From Baffinella frigidus (taxonomy: Eukaryota > Cryptophyceae > Cryptomonadales > Baffinellaceae), in assembly GCA_026770585.1 (NCBI GenBank), contig MU646374.1, forward strand, positions 836,999 to 847,056: a stretch of DNA of 10,058 bases, in the 5' to 3' direction. Below are positions 9,940 through 10,058 of the stretch, piece after piece. Each line of letters begins with the position of its first letter. Position 1 is the stretch's first letter. A program made the translations under genes and the position numbers. The notes under the pieces were generated by a model that saw nothing but the letters and a program-made list of their open reading frames with translations, was not told where the DNA came from and ran no database searches.

Positions 9940-9942
9940 GTG

Positions 9943-9944
9943 CA

Positions 9945-9987
<43 letters not shown>

Positions 9988-10000
9988 CCTCTCCCTCTCT

Positions 10001-10042
<42 letters not shown>
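9943..10042. repeat. TC microsatellite
   Basis: CTCTCT and CCCTCT repeats follow the donor of the last exon; the window ends in CTGTAAAGCGACT. Confidence 0.95.
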
Positions 10043-10046
<4 letters not shown>

Positions 10047-10058
10047 AGCGACTATCTC

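Noticed and set aside
1-10058. CRISPR array, tRNA or rRNA
   Set aside because: The tandem arrays have no constant-repeat and variable-spacer structure, and I saw no tRNA cloverleaf or rRNA sequence.

Overview
The window is nuclear DNA of a eukaryote, probably an alga or other protist. There is no bacterial-style gene. Many tracts are built from CCCTAAA, the complement of the Arabidopsis-type telomere unit TTTAGGG, and short coding islands lie between GT...AG introns packed with foldback elements and repeats. Land plants are generally regarded as lacking the channel family found here, so a green alga (for example a prasinophyte) or another alga or protist fits better. The species call is a guess.

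The main content is one interrupted gene on the + strand, from about 363 to 9939 and open at both ends. I could piece together 15 candidate exons of 43-165 nt, about 400 codons in all. No single ORF shows it; it appears only when the exons are joined. All 14 junctions keep the reading frame. The joined product reads as the C-terminal channel region of the IP3 receptor / ryanodine receptor (IP3R/RyR) Ca2+-release family: S2 (tentative, 363-425), S3-like helix (956-1015), an acidic loop (1698-1862, 2198-2290), the next helix (2560-2635), S4-like and S4-S5 linker (2897-2952, 3580-3659), S5 (end of 3580-3659 plus 4814-4865), pore helix and filter (5464-5553), S6 (6242-6359), post-S6 linker with a CxxC...HxxxxH zinc-binding module split over two exons (6902-7015, 7984-8026), and the tail (8631-8694, 9055-9132, 9889-9939). 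The filter reads GEGLRD where animal channels have GGG(V/I)GD.

The introns hold three kinds of material. First, telomere-like C-strand tracts, nearly all in the same orientation and often just before 3' splice sites. Second, at least a dozen short inverted-repeat (MITE-like) elements, some touching splice sites and two nested. Third, partial copies of the neighbouring exon that carry the splice junction with them: exon 3' ends with the GT donor lie downstream of their exon, and exon 5' ends with the acceptor lie upstream. This third pattern recurs in at least seven introns. It suggests that the introns grew by tandem duplication across splice junctions, and it is the most unusual thing here.

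Layout: 1-362 GA microsatellite and short repeats; 363-2290 first exons with telomere-like DNA and three MITE-like elements; 2291-3580 telomere-like DNA around three exons; 3660-4813 a repeat-rich intron with copies of the S5 exon end; 4814-6241 the S5 and pore exons with foldbacks; 6242-7983 S6 and linker exons with many exon relics; 8027-10058 tail exons, TC microsatellites and nested MITEs.
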